From Aestuariibaculum suncheonense (GTDB lineage Bacteria; Bacteroidota; Bacteroidia; Flavobacteriales; Flavobacteriaceae), in NCBI RefSeq assembly GCF_014596935.1, contig NZ_JACVXC010000004.1, positions 124,001-188,000 on the forward strand: a stretch of 64,000 bases of DNA, given 5' to 3'. The notes beneath the pieces were generated by a model. The model saw only the letters and a program-made list of their open reading frames with translations. It was not told where the DNA came from and did not search any database. Within the stretch, counting starts at the first letter, position 1. The number at the start of each line of letters is the position of its first letter. The position numbers and the translations under genes were made by a program. This document shows, piece after piece, positions 19,683-30,266 of this stretch.

Positions 19683-20849
19683 CTATTTTATAATAAGTTG
19701 TTTATTACTAATCTCATAACTATTAATAATTTCAGCTCCTTTTATACTAGTTAAAATATCTTCTATTGTATGATTTTTACTCAACCTTCCTGTAAATCTC
19801 TGATACTTTATACTTTCATTTTGAAACTTAACATCCATATCATACCATCTTGAGAGCACTTTCATTATTTCACCTAAAGGCACATCGTTAAAATCAAAAT
19901 TCCCATCAATCCAAGAAATCACTGTGCTTGTATTAACTTTTCGTTTAATTAGTTCTCCATTAGACTTAATTAATTCTATCTGTTCTCCTGGAATTAAATT
20001 TTGCTGTACAGCATTCGTTTTTAAAAACACCTTACCCGATACTAATGTCGTGTAAATAATAGATTCCTCTTTATAGGCTTTTATATTGAAAGTTGTCCCT
20101 AAAACCTCAACTTCCTGGCTATTATTCAAGACTTTAAAGTGTGAACCAAGATGTTCTGAACTGTGAGACACATTAAAATAGGCTTCTCCGTAAACCAATT
20201 CTACTTCGCGAGTTTGCCCTTCAATAAAATTTACAGGATATTTTAATTGTGATTCTGAATTTAACCATACCTGAGTGCCATCTGACAATTTCACGAAAAA
20301 CTGACCTCCTCTAGGAATTGTGAGTGTGTTGAATACTATCTTTTTAGAAGTACTCTCATTAGGTTTATAAACTAATTCTTCCCCATTACTTATGGCATCT
20401 TGGGTTTGCATAGAAGCACCTTTAGTAAAGATTATTTCTTCACCATCGTCTAAAGTTAAAACAGCCTTATTTTCTCCGGGTTTAATATTGTTGTTTACAA
20501 CTACGGGAACTAACTCATCTTTTGAATTACCTACCAAACCATTAAAAACAAAATTTCCTATTAACAAAGCCACAACTACAATAGCCGCCGCGTAACCAGA
20601 CCATCTATAAATTTTTAAGCGTCTTTCTTTACGTTTTTCTTCACGGATTATTTTTAAATAATTTTTCTTAAAAATTTCCGAATTAAAAGAATTCATACCG
20701 GAATCCATTAAATAATTCGATTTAATGTAGTCTTTAAATAGTTGGTTGTTTTTAGAGTCTTTAAGCCATTCATTCAAATGAGCCAAATCATCAATATTTG
20801 CCTCATTTGCAAGAAATTTCACTGATGCTTTTTTATCTCTTTCTGTCAT
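19683..20849 (-). CDS. FecR-like anti-sigma factor, module 2
   Basis: The open frame reaches 20900, but the family-like N-terminus starts at the Met at 20849 (MTERDKKASVKFLANEA). One membrane helix (YAAAIVVVALLIGNFVF) precedes the FecR domain (LTIPRGGQFFVKLSDGTQVW; GEAYFNVSHSSE; VLGTTFNIKAY) and a C-terminal region like module 1 (WIDGNFDFNDVPL; WYDMDVKFQN). It is divergent from fecI at 20972 with room for promoters between, and upstream of susC in the same direction. It is expected to keep its FecI inactive until the STN domain signals. Confidence 0.9.
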   Translation of the reverse strand: MTERDKKASVKFLANEANIDDLAHLNEWLKDSKNNQLFKDYIKSNYLMDSGMNSFNSEIFKKNYLKIIREEKRKERRLKIYRWSGYAAAIVVVALLIGNFVFNGLVGNSKDELVPVVVNNNIKPGENKAVLTLDDGEEIIFTKGASMQTQDAISNGEELVYKPNESTSKKIVFNTLTIPRGGQFFVKLSDGTQVWLNSESQLKYPVNFIEGQTREVELVYGEAYFNVSHSSEHLGSHFKVLNNSQEVEVLGTTFNIKAYKEESIIYTTLVSGKVFLKTNAVQQNLIPGEQIELIKSNGELIKRKVNTSTVISWIDGNFDFNDVPLGEIMKVLSRWYDMDVKFQNESIKYQRFTGRLSKNHTIEDILTSIKGAEIINSYEISNKQLIIK

Positions 20850-20971
20850 TTTATAAAAGGTTATACTATTATTACGGATGAGAATTAATACCACCCACAT
20901 TTTTTAGAAAAAAAATTATATGTTTACACAAACTTTCAACTTATTTAACACTTAATCCGACTTTTATTCAG

Positions 20972-21553
20972 GTGAATAGCAACATCCTTATTGAAAATTT
21001 AATTGAAGGAAATGAAAGCGCCTATGCTTACATCATGGATGAATATTACACCAGATTATGTATTTATGCTCAGGGACTAACAAAAGATAAATTTAAGGCC
21101 GAAGACATTGTGCAGAATGTGTTTTTTAAAGTCTGGCACAAAAGAAAAAAGCTATCGTTTGACATCTCTATAAAGAACTACTTATACAAAGCCGTTTACA
21201 ACGAATTTATAGACCAGTACCGAAGAAGTAGAATTATGTCTCCTCTAGAAGAAGAGCATATAAAACACCTGAATTCTATTGTTGAGGAACAAGATTACAC
21301 CGAAATTAACAGATTAATTGAAGTTGTAAAAAAAGAAATTTCAAACCTTCCTCCAAAGTGTAAAACCATTTTCACCATGGCTAAACTAGAAGGACTTACT
21401 TATAACGAAATTGCAGAACACCAAAACATATCTGTAAGAACCGTAGAGAACCAAATGTATAAGGCTTTTGAAATTATAAGACAGAAAGTTGGTGATAAAA
21501 TGGAAGGCATTTTATTCTTATTATTTAAACTTAATCCTAAAACCAACTATTAA
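20972..21553 (+). CDS. ECF sigma factor, FecI-like, module 2
   Basis: The 193-aa product begins at a GTG. Region 2 reads AYAYIMDEYYTRLCIYAQ and AEDIVQNVFFKVWHKRKK; region 4 reads SNLPPKCKTIFTMAKLEGLTYNEIAEHQNISVRTVENQM. Length and motifs are normal for an ECF sigma factor paired with FecR. It is divergent from fecR. A short hydrophobic, Leu/Phe-rich tail (GILFLLFKLNPKTNY) is slightly unusual. Confidence 0.9.
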   Translation: MNSNILIENLIEGNESAYAYIMDEYYTRLCIYAQGLTKDKFKAEDIVQNVFFKVWHKRKKLSFDISIKNYLYKAVYNEFIDQYRRSRIMSPLEEEHIKHLNSIVEEQDYTEINRLIEVVKKEISNLPPKCKTIFTMAKLEGLTYNEIAEHQNISVRTVENQMYKAFEIIRQKVGDKMEGILFLLFKLNPKTNY

Positions 21554-21565
21554 ACGCTTATTTTA

Positions 21566-22012
21566 ATGAGATATTAAACTTGTAACTATTACTTTAAAGA
21601 ATTTGAACCTACAAGACGACGCGTTCAAAAATTTTGCTGTAACTCCTGCAGATCTAAAGCACACAATGCGAAGAAATCAAAACAGTCAAAATTACCAACT
21701 TCCAATATTGAAGATACCATTGTACCGGCCGATAATAATCCCGAACAAACCAAAACAAAAGTAGAAGCTATGAGTATGCAAGGCGTTGCAAATGCAACTA
21801 TTGGAACTCTACTTGCAGATTGGATAAGACTGGGACTCACAAAAGACATGAATAAACAGGCTACTAAAGGTGACTTAGTAGAATTGGTAAAGCATATCAC
21901 AAAGCGCTATCATAAAATATTAAACCACCCACCAAGACAAGATGGTGCCCTACCCTATTTTGACCTTCATACCAATAGTATAAAATAGTCCTTTTTACCG
22001 TTAGACAATTAA
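21566..22012 (+). pseudogene. Nonsense-broken copy of the small zinc-finger protein at 53916
   Basis: This 447-base stretch has exactly the length of the intact gene at 53916-54362 and aligns without gaps. Codon 4 is TAA where the intact copy has TAC, and a TAG occurs at 21986-21988, eight codons before the original stop. The second Cys of the first CxxC is also changed (CNYY versus CNYC). The ends are nearly identical between copies (RRRVQKFCCNSCRSKAHNA and HHILNHPP-like end KRYHKILNHPPRQDGALPYF), while the middle is diverged. It lies just outside the island's left boundary. Confidence 0.85.
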
Positions 22013-22129
22013 TATTAATCTTCTTCATTAAACCTAAGAATAATATGTGTATTTTAACGTATATAAAATAAAAACAAGTTGTGTTGCATTAATACTTGAA
22101 AAATGGAGCTTGTACTAAGAATTTACTGC

Positions 22130-22163
22130 AAAAAAAAAAGAGAACCTATTTCTAAATTCTCTT
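22130..22163 (-). terminator. Orphan tRNA terminator left of the attachment repeat
   Basis: AAGAGAA (22138-22144) pairs with TTCTCTT (22157-22163), with a run of ten A on its left, making a minus-strand intrinsic terminator. It begins exactly where the 51-bp tRNA-derived repeat ends. It has no gene to terminate now; its position fits the original terminator of the tRNA before the island inserted. Confidence 0.7.
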
Positions 22164-22214
22164 GCTTCGTAGCGGGAACAGGACTCGAACCTGTGACCTT
22201 CGGGTTATGAGCCC
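22164..22214 (-). repeat. Distal attachment site: 51-bp copy of the 3' part of initiator tRNA-Met
   Basis: These 51 bases are identical to 58680-58730, in the same orientation. They span the tRNA from its anticodon loop to its 3' end plus a few bases. The 5' half of the tRNA is absent, so this is not a gene. This is the classical product of integrase-mediated insertion into a tRNA 3' end. Confidence 0.92.
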
Positions 22215-22363
22215 CAAGACTTCCATTTAAAAAACCATTTTACTGAGGTTTTCCGCTGTTAATTTACTTAAATCGTATGCTAAAACGTATGCAGCTTTAG
22301 TTTTCTGATTATATGTGTAAATTTAGAAAAAAAGTCCCATTCCCAATAAAATTTCATTAAAAA

Positions 22364-24481
<2,118 letters not shown>

Positions 24482-26968
24482 TTATTTATTAATTTCTATA
24501 GTTATAGCTAGTTTAGTATCTGGTGTTTTTATGCAAAGAAGTTGATGCTCTTTATCGTAATGATAACCTGATAAATCAAAGTTTGTATTTTGACTAGTTT
24601 CTAACGTTTTTAAATCAACCTTTTTAAGCTTAAGCTTATTTATTAGGACATTTTTAGGCTTATTTACCAAATGTATTTGAAACACATAATTTCGTTTTAT
24701 TGAATAAAAATTTTGTTCAATAGGTCTATCGACTTTTATGGTATAATTTTCATTTTTCTTACCTAAATGAATTTTGGTTTTTGAAAATTCATCTTTTTTG
24801 TAATTATTTGAAGTACCATCATCTTCATATAATACAAATGAAGACTCTTTAGTTTCTGAAGGAAATATTTCAACAATCATGGCTGGATTCTCAACCTCAT
24901 CGATATAATTCATTACAGGCATCTTGGGTATTATCGCGCCTTCCTCTACAAACATAGGAATGGTTTCTAGCGATACTCTATAATCTAAAGTAACTGGACC
25001 TTTGTAAGTTTTTGTTGGATTATTGAAGTCAACCCAAATGCCCTTTGGTAAATATACTTTTCTAGAACTCACATTTTCCTGAACTACTGGAGCTACCAAA
25101 AGTTTCTCTCCAAAGAAAAACTGATCATTAATTTCAATAGCCTTTTCATCTTTCGGAAACTCAATTGGTAAGGCCCTTAAAATTGGAATTCCTGTTTCAT
25201 ATGCCTCACGCGCATAAGTATATAAATATGGTATCAACTGATATTTAAGTTCGATAGCCTGCTTAGCTAAATGTTCAGCCTTTTCACCAAACAACCATGG
25301 CTCTACAGCATTATTCCCTTCATGATGAGCTCTACTTAATGGATTGAAAACACCAAATTGCAGCCAACGCACATATAATTCTGCAAACTCTTCATAGCTG
25401 GTTATATCTCCACAGTAACCCGAGATATCAGTTGTCCAAAAGGGAATCAGTCCCATTCCTGCCGATAATCCTAAGGGAATTTGATTTGCGAGATTCTCCC
25501 AACCATCTGTTACATCTTCTCCATTCCCACTATCACCTGACCAACCAAAAGTATATCGTTGCAATCCCGAATAGGCCGCTCTGGTCATTTGAAAAACTCT
25601 TTGATTTGGATTGTGCTTTTCAAACTGCTCGGTCACCACTTTATCCCAGGTTAAACCATAAACATTATGAATTTCTTCATGCATACCCAAATAATGCTTC
25701 ATATGTAATCTATCAGTGCTTTCTTCATTACTCCAGGCTGGCTCTCCCATATCTGTCCAAAAACCTTTAATTCCATCTTCCAAAGTCTTTTGCTGCAGAT
25801 TCCCCCACCAATCAGCTACTTCCGGTTTAGTAAAATCAACAACACCTGCATTACCTCCCCATGGCCAAGGCATATCATAAGCTAATTCGGTTCTATCATC
25901 TAAAACCAGATAGCCTTTATCATGAGCTTCTTGCCATTGAGCTTTTGTTTCCTGAGAAATAACTGGGTCTTGTGATACAATCACTTTAAACCCCTGCTTA
26001 TTTAAATCAGATAACATTTCCCTAGGATTATCGTATCGATCATTGCGCCAATTAAAGTTTTGTAATCCTTCTACCCATCCAATATCCTGATAAATTATAT
26101 CACATGGAATTCCTCGTTTTCGATACTCAGTAGCAATTTCCCTTGTAAGGTTCTCGTTAGTTAACATTCCTCTACTTTGTGACCAACCCAAGGCCCATTT
26201 TGGTGGCATAATTGGTTGTCCTGTCAACCTTGTGTAGCTTTTTATAATTTCCTTATAATCACTACCGTAAAAGAAATAGTAAATAAAAGCTCCTGCAGGG
26301 GCAGAAAATGACAGTTCGTTTTTAACTTCCTTCCCAAAATCAAACTTCGTTTTAAAAGTATTATCCAAGAAAAGCCCATAATTGTAATTACTCATAAAAA
26401 AAGGGATACTCTTATATAGTGGATCCTCAATCTCTGAATAGCACGGCTTATCACTATTCCACATAATAAATGACTTCCCTCTTCTATCTAAATCTCCTGT
26501 TTTTTCTCCTAGCCCTAAAAAATGCTCATCATCTCTAAGTTTTTTAGTGGTCTTAACCAGAGTTCCATCTATCCAATATGGCTGCAAATCAACATCTCCA
26601 AAAAGTAATCTTTGGTACTTATTAAAAATTTGAATTTTAAAAGGGTCCTTATAAATTATAACCCTCAATTTTTCTGTAAAGACTTCAAGATTTGTGGAAG
26701 ACTGATTTACCTCTATACTGTAATCTTGATCAAAACTTTCATTAATTACCGCAAACGAAGCATTGTTTCTTTCAAAAAGGCCATCGGGAGAAAACCAAAA
26801 TTTAATATTTTCTCCATCTAAAAACTTTAATCTCATTTTAGAACCATCATCCAGAGAAATCGTAACTCTATTTTTATCTTTCTCAAACCCTGTTATTACT
26901 TGTGAAGTTTGAGAATATGACTGAATTACAAAAGTTATTGAAACGACCAATAATAAAATTGTTCTCAT
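24482..26968 (-). CDS. GH31 alpha-glucosidase, exported
   Basis: The 828-aa product has a signal peptide (MRTILLLVVSITFVIQSYSQ), an N-terminal GH31 beta-sandwich, the catalytic barrel, and proximal/distal C-terminal beta domains. Catalytic signatures are GFWTDMGEPAW (nucleophile Asp) and TFGWSGDSGNGED (acid/base Asp). PPKWALGWSQSRGMLTNE marks the barrel entry. In a GH66-containing locus it most likely acts on alpha-1,6-linked glucose oligomers made by the dextranase, with the GH97. Intergenic spacing (6 bp to GH97, 15 bp from GH66) indicates one operon. Confidence 0.92.
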   Translation of the reverse strand: MRTILLLVVSITFVIQSYSQTSQVITGFEKDKNRVTISLDDGSKMRLKFLDGENIKFWFSPDGLFERNNASFAVINESFDQDYSIEVNQSSTNLEVFTEKLRVIIYKDPFKIQIFNKYQRLLFGDVDLQPYWIDGTLVKTTKKLRDDEHFLGLGEKTGDLDRRGKSFIMWNSDKPCYSEIEDPLYKSIPFFMSNYNYGLFLDNTFKTKFDFGKEVKNELSFSAPAGAFIYYFFYGSDYKEIIKSYTRLTGQPIMPPKWALGWSQSRGMLTNENLTREIATEYRKRGIPCDIIYQDIGWVEGLQNFNWRNDRYDNPREMLSDLNKQGFKVIVSQDPVISQETKAQWQEAHDKGYLVLDDRTELAYDMPWPWGGNAGVVDFTKPEVADWWGNLQQKTLEDGIKGFWTDMGEPAWSNEESTDRLHMKHYLGMHEEIHNVYGLTWDKVVTEQFEKHNPNQRVFQMTRAAYSGLQRYTFGWSGDSGNGEDVTDGWENLANQIPLGLSAGMGLIPFWTTDISGYCGDITSYEEFAELYVRWLQFGVFNPLSRAHHEGNNAVEPWLFGEKAEHLAKQAIELKYQLIPYLYTYAREAYETGIPILRALPIEFPKDEKAIEINDQFFFGEKLLVAPVVQENVSSRKVYLPKGIWVDFNNPTKTYKGPVTLDYRVSLETIPMFVEEGAIIPKMPVMNYIDEVENPAMIVEIFPSETKESSFVLYEDDGTSNNYKKDEFSKTKIHLGKKNENYTIKVDRPIEQNFYSIKRNYVFQIHLVNKPKNVLINKLKLKKVDLKTLETSQNTNFDLSGYHYDKEHQLLCIKTPDTKLAITIEINK

Positions 26969-26983
26969 AATGTTTTACTGTAT

Positions 26984-28735
26984 TTATTGTTCAAGAACAA
27001 TCATACTCCAGTATTCTAAATAAGGCACTGTAATTTGAATTGTGTTATCGTTTTGAATATATTCTACTTCTTTCGACGCTCCTCCTTTAAAATCTGGTGA
27101 AGCAAACCAAACTTTAGAAACCGAATGATCAACAGCGATAGACAAATCAAAACCTGCGAACGCATTCGGCTTTGTTTGGATTTTATTATTATCTCTCCAG
27201 CTAAGTGTATTAGTCCCGTCGAAATTTAATAATTGAATAACTGTCTTATTATCAATTTTTTTCCCGACCACTGAAGCATTGCCTGTTATTGGCGGCCAAT
27301 TATTAAGACTAATACTCTTTGACGATACATCAGGTATAACAAAGTCTCCTCCATCCCTTAACAGGTTTTCATACGCCACCATAAAATCATAATACTCTTT
27401 TAAAGAATTTTTCAAATCATCTTGCATATATAAGTTGTTAAAAGGAAAATATTCTCTAGAAAGCATATGCTCTCCAAGCTCTAAATGAGAACCTCCGAAT
27501 GCAAAAATTACAGCATCTGTTAACAATACACTAGGCGTATTAAAACTTCCCTCTGAAGCATCATAATTCATATAGGCTGCCAAAACTGTATTTAGTTGAT
27601 TATTTGACATTTCTCTGTTTTCCAAGATAACCTGAACTAAATCGCTATATTGTATTCTGCTCCAAACCTCAGTATAAGCAAAATCTACGGGGGTTTTTAA
27701 AATATTATCTTGTCCGTATTGATCAACAGCATTTAGGACTATTTTCTTCTCAGGAAAGTGGGTTTTTAGATTATTTAAAAAATTCTCAAAACCAGTTTCC
27801 AAATCCATGAGATAACCATTGTAATCGTATAATAAACCTCTGTTTCCTAATTGATCTAAGTGCCATCCATCAAAATTTAAATTTGAATAAACATCTTCCG
27901 TCTTATTGAAAATATATTTCTGCCAATCTTGATTGGAAGGATTGGTCACCAAAATACTTCCTAAATCACCCAAATCATGTTTATCTGAATTTTTGTGATA
28001 TTGATCTTTGAATGCTAACCATTCATTAGAAAAACCGTCCCCATTTTCTGGATGCCAAGCACCAAAAATTAAATTATAGAACATAGAAGCCATATTTAAC
28101 TCGTGTCCAGCGTTAATGTAATTATTAACCGTTTCAAACTTTATTTCACGATTAAATAAATCAACCCAAGTACTTTCAGGGCTTCCATTAGCATCCAAAG
28201 GCAGCGGAATGTGATGTTTAGCATGCCAATCGTAATATTGTAAACCATTAACATGAAAATCCTTTAAATTATTCAAGACCTCATTTTGATTTTCTGAAGA
28301 AATATTTCCAAAACTAGAAAGAAAACCATAGCGCGGAAACTTAGTCCAATTGGAAGATACATCAACAGCAATGGTTCCTAAAACATCTTCATTTGCGATA
28401 TCAACAAGTTCTACCATATAACCCCGAAAATCTTCTATTGGAGGTGTCCAATTCCAAGTAGTTGCAGACAAGGATTCTTCTGCAAGAACTTCCCCTAAAA
28501 ACTTATATCTTATTATCGTGTTTTCACGCACTTCATCAACATGAAAACTTACTTCCTCGCCCGGCGCATACTTTGCTTTATCCTTTAACAGCCCTAAAGT
28601 CTCAGAATACATTTCTGGAGTTATACTTTCCTCTACTTCTAATTCTTGACTTTCGTTATTATCACAAGAAAAATTTAATACTAATAGAACTATTAAAAAT
28701 ATTGTGAATTTATTTTTTGATATTATTTTTCCCAT
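26984..28735 (-). CDS. GH66 endo-dextranase, surface lipoprotein
   Basis: The 583-aa product has a lipoprotein signal (FLIVLLVLNFSCDNNESQE, Cys near 24), an immunoglobulin-like N-domain, a TIM barrel and a C-terminal beta domain. GH66 signatures are present: NFDGWHLDQLGNRG (nucleophile Asp), FAYTEVWSRIQYSD (acid/base Glu) and FPRYGFLSSFGNIS near the barrel start. No cyclodextran-synthase-type carbohydrate-binding insert is evident, so hydrolysis is more likely than cyclisation. It is placed between the SusE-like gene and GH31 and should make the first cuts in dextran at the cell surface. Confidence 0.9.
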   Translation of the reverse strand: MGKIISKNKFTIFLIVLLVLNFSCDNNESQELEVEESITPEMYSETLGLLKDKAKYAPGEEVSFHVDEVRENTIIRYKFLGEVLAEESLSATTWNWTPPIEDFRGYMVELVDIANEDVLGTIAVDVSSNWTKFPRYGFLSSFGNISSENQNEVLNNLKDFHVNGLQYYDWHAKHHIPLPLDANGSPESTWVDLFNREIKFETVNNYINAGHELNMASMFYNLIFGAWHPENGDGFSNEWLAFKDQYHKNSDKHDLGDLGSILVTNPSNQDWQKYIFNKTEDVYSNLNFDGWHLDQLGNRGLLYDYNGYLMDLETGFENFLNNLKTHFPEKKIVLNAVDQYGQDNILKTPVDFAYTEVWSRIQYSDLVQVILENREMSNNQLNTVLAAYMNYDASEGSFNTPSVLLTDAVIFAFGGSHLELGEHMLSREYFPFNNLYMQDDLKNSLKEYYDFMVAYENLLRDGGDFVIPDVSSKSISLNNWPPITGNASVVGKKIDNKTVIQLLNFDGTNTLSWRDNNKIQTKPNAFAGFDLSIAVDHSVSKVWFASPDFKGGASKEVEYIQNDNTIQITVPYLEYWSMIVLEQ

Positions 28736-28752
28736 TTTATTTATTTAAACTG

Positions 28753-30255
28753 TTATTGCTTAATTATTGTAATAACTTCTGTAACAAGGTTTACACGAAT
28801 TTCATACGTACCTGCATCTCCCTCTTGCATCTTCCATTTATTATCTGGCCCATCACAACCTTGAGTATAAATAAAACTTGTATTTGTTATGGACTGGGAA
28901 CTAGTTGCTGCGTTAATCCATTCTCCTCCACACCATTCTCCAATAAACTTTGAAATTTTAAATTCTCCAGTAGGATTATCAGCTCCTAATTCCCCAAGAA
29001 AAATGTATTCGCCATTAACATAATCCATTGGATCTGGATTGTTAATATTCCACCCGTTTGGTCCTCCATCGCCGATCAAATACAATGATACTTTGCTAAA
29101 GACGATTGTATTATTCTGGGTATCGACTATGATTCTGTACCTACCTTGATCTGCTTCACTAACACTCCACTTATTATCGACATCACAACCTGAGTTTTGA
29201 TCTACAATACCATTTTCCAATATTTGATTATCCTGAAATGGTCGATACCATTCCCCACACCAGTCACCTAAGGCGCCTGCGAAAATTTTAAAATTTCCTG
29301 GATTAAGCTGTCCTTCATAATAAAACTCAAAAGGATTATCGCTGTTTTGATTAAATGCTACTGGTGAATCAATGTTCCATCCGCTCTCAGAAGCATCTCC
29401 AACTATCCATAAATTTGCGAAAGGGGGAGTTTTTACTGTAATCTCTACGACTTCTATTTTAATTGTCTTATTTAATAAGTCTACAGTAATTTTATATTCC
29501 TGATCATTCTCTAAGCTTTGATCAATTGACCACTGTAAATCATCTCCACTTCCTCCTTCGTTATAAATGATTTTGCCAGAATCAATTGCGTCCTTTGTAT
29601 AAAAATCTTGACACCAACAACCATCTTGACTTACTGCGAACTTAAAATTCCCTGAAGTTAAATCGCCTCTATAAACAAAGACACCCCTTTGTGTTGTTGA
29701 GGCTGTCAACTCTGTTGCATTGGATATATCCCAACCGTTTGGAGTGGCATCTCCAACTATAAATAGTTTATTTGAAACTGGTTTAAAAGTTGTTACATTA
29801 AAATTAGCTGAAGCCACTTGATCTGAAACCAATTCATTAGACACTTTAGCAGTAACTCTTGCCTTTAAATCATATGTCTTGTCAACATCTAAACCATAAT
29901 CGAGAAGCGCCCTATTTAAATCACCAAATCTAACTTCATGTGAAAATGTGTTCTGCACATTATCTACAAAAATTGCTATTGGGTTTGAAAAATCACCATC
30001 GACCAAATCCAAGTCTAGTCTATATTTTATGGCTGCTCCAGTACTTTTATTCGATCCACTAGACCAATTAAATACCACTTTATTATTGAAAAACAGTTCT
30101 TCTAACACCATTTCAGAATTAGAAAGTGTCACTTCTAAAACGTCATCTGTATCAAAAGTGTTATCAACTAAATCATCATTACAGGATAGAGAAACAAGCG
30201 TTAAAACACTTATCATTACCCAAATGATATTCTTAAATATATTTTTATTCTTCAT
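28753..30255 (-). CDS. SusE/SusF-like surface glycan-binding lipoprotein with three binding modules
   Basis: The 500-aa product has a lipoprotein signal (VMISVLTLVSLSCNDDLVD), an N-terminal SusE-like immunoglobulin-type domain (VTLSNSEMVLEEL; VVFNWSSGSN), then three successive SusE/F-type modules that open with LFIVGDATPNGWDI, LWIVGDASESGWNI and LYLIGDGGPNGWNI and share KFxxxxGxWCxxxY-type segments. Such modules bind alpha-glucans in the starch system; here they would hold dextran near the GH66 enzyme. It sits between SusD and GH66, as usual for the binding protein of a PUL. Confidence 0.85.
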   Translation of the reverse strand: MKNKNIFKNIIWVMISVLTLVSLSCNDDLVDNTFDTDDVLEVTLSNSEMVLEELFFNNKVVFNWSSGSNKSTGAAIKYRLDLDLVDGDFSNPIAIFVDNVQNTFSHEVRFGDLNRALLDYGLDVDKTYDLKARVTAKVSNELVSDQVASANFNVTTFKPVSNKLFIVGDATPNGWDISNATELTASTTQRGVFVYRGDLTSGNFKFAVSQDGCWCQDFYTKDAIDSGKIIYNEGGSGDDLQWSIDQSLENDQEYKITVDLLNKTIKIEVVEITVKTPPFANLWIVGDASESGWNIDSPVAFNQNSDNPFEFYYEGQLNPGNFKIFAGALGDWCGEWYRPFQDNQILENGIVDQNSGCDVDNKWSVSEADQGRYRIIVDTQNNTIVFSKVSLYLIGDGGPNGWNINNPDPMDYVNGEYIFLGELGADNPTGEFKISKFIGEWCGGEWINAATSSQSITNTSFIYTQGCDGPDNKWKMQEGDAGTYEIRVNLVTEVITIIKQ

Positions 30256-30266
30256 CGTTTTCTTTT

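Noticed and set aside
21625-21900. Minus-strand frame similar to one at 53975-54250
   Set aside because: Both are antisense shadows of the duplicated zinc-finger gene; their similarity follows from the plus-strand copies.
22164-22214. A second tRNA-Met gene
   Set aside because: The acceptor 5' strand, D arm and 5' half of the anticodon arm are missing.
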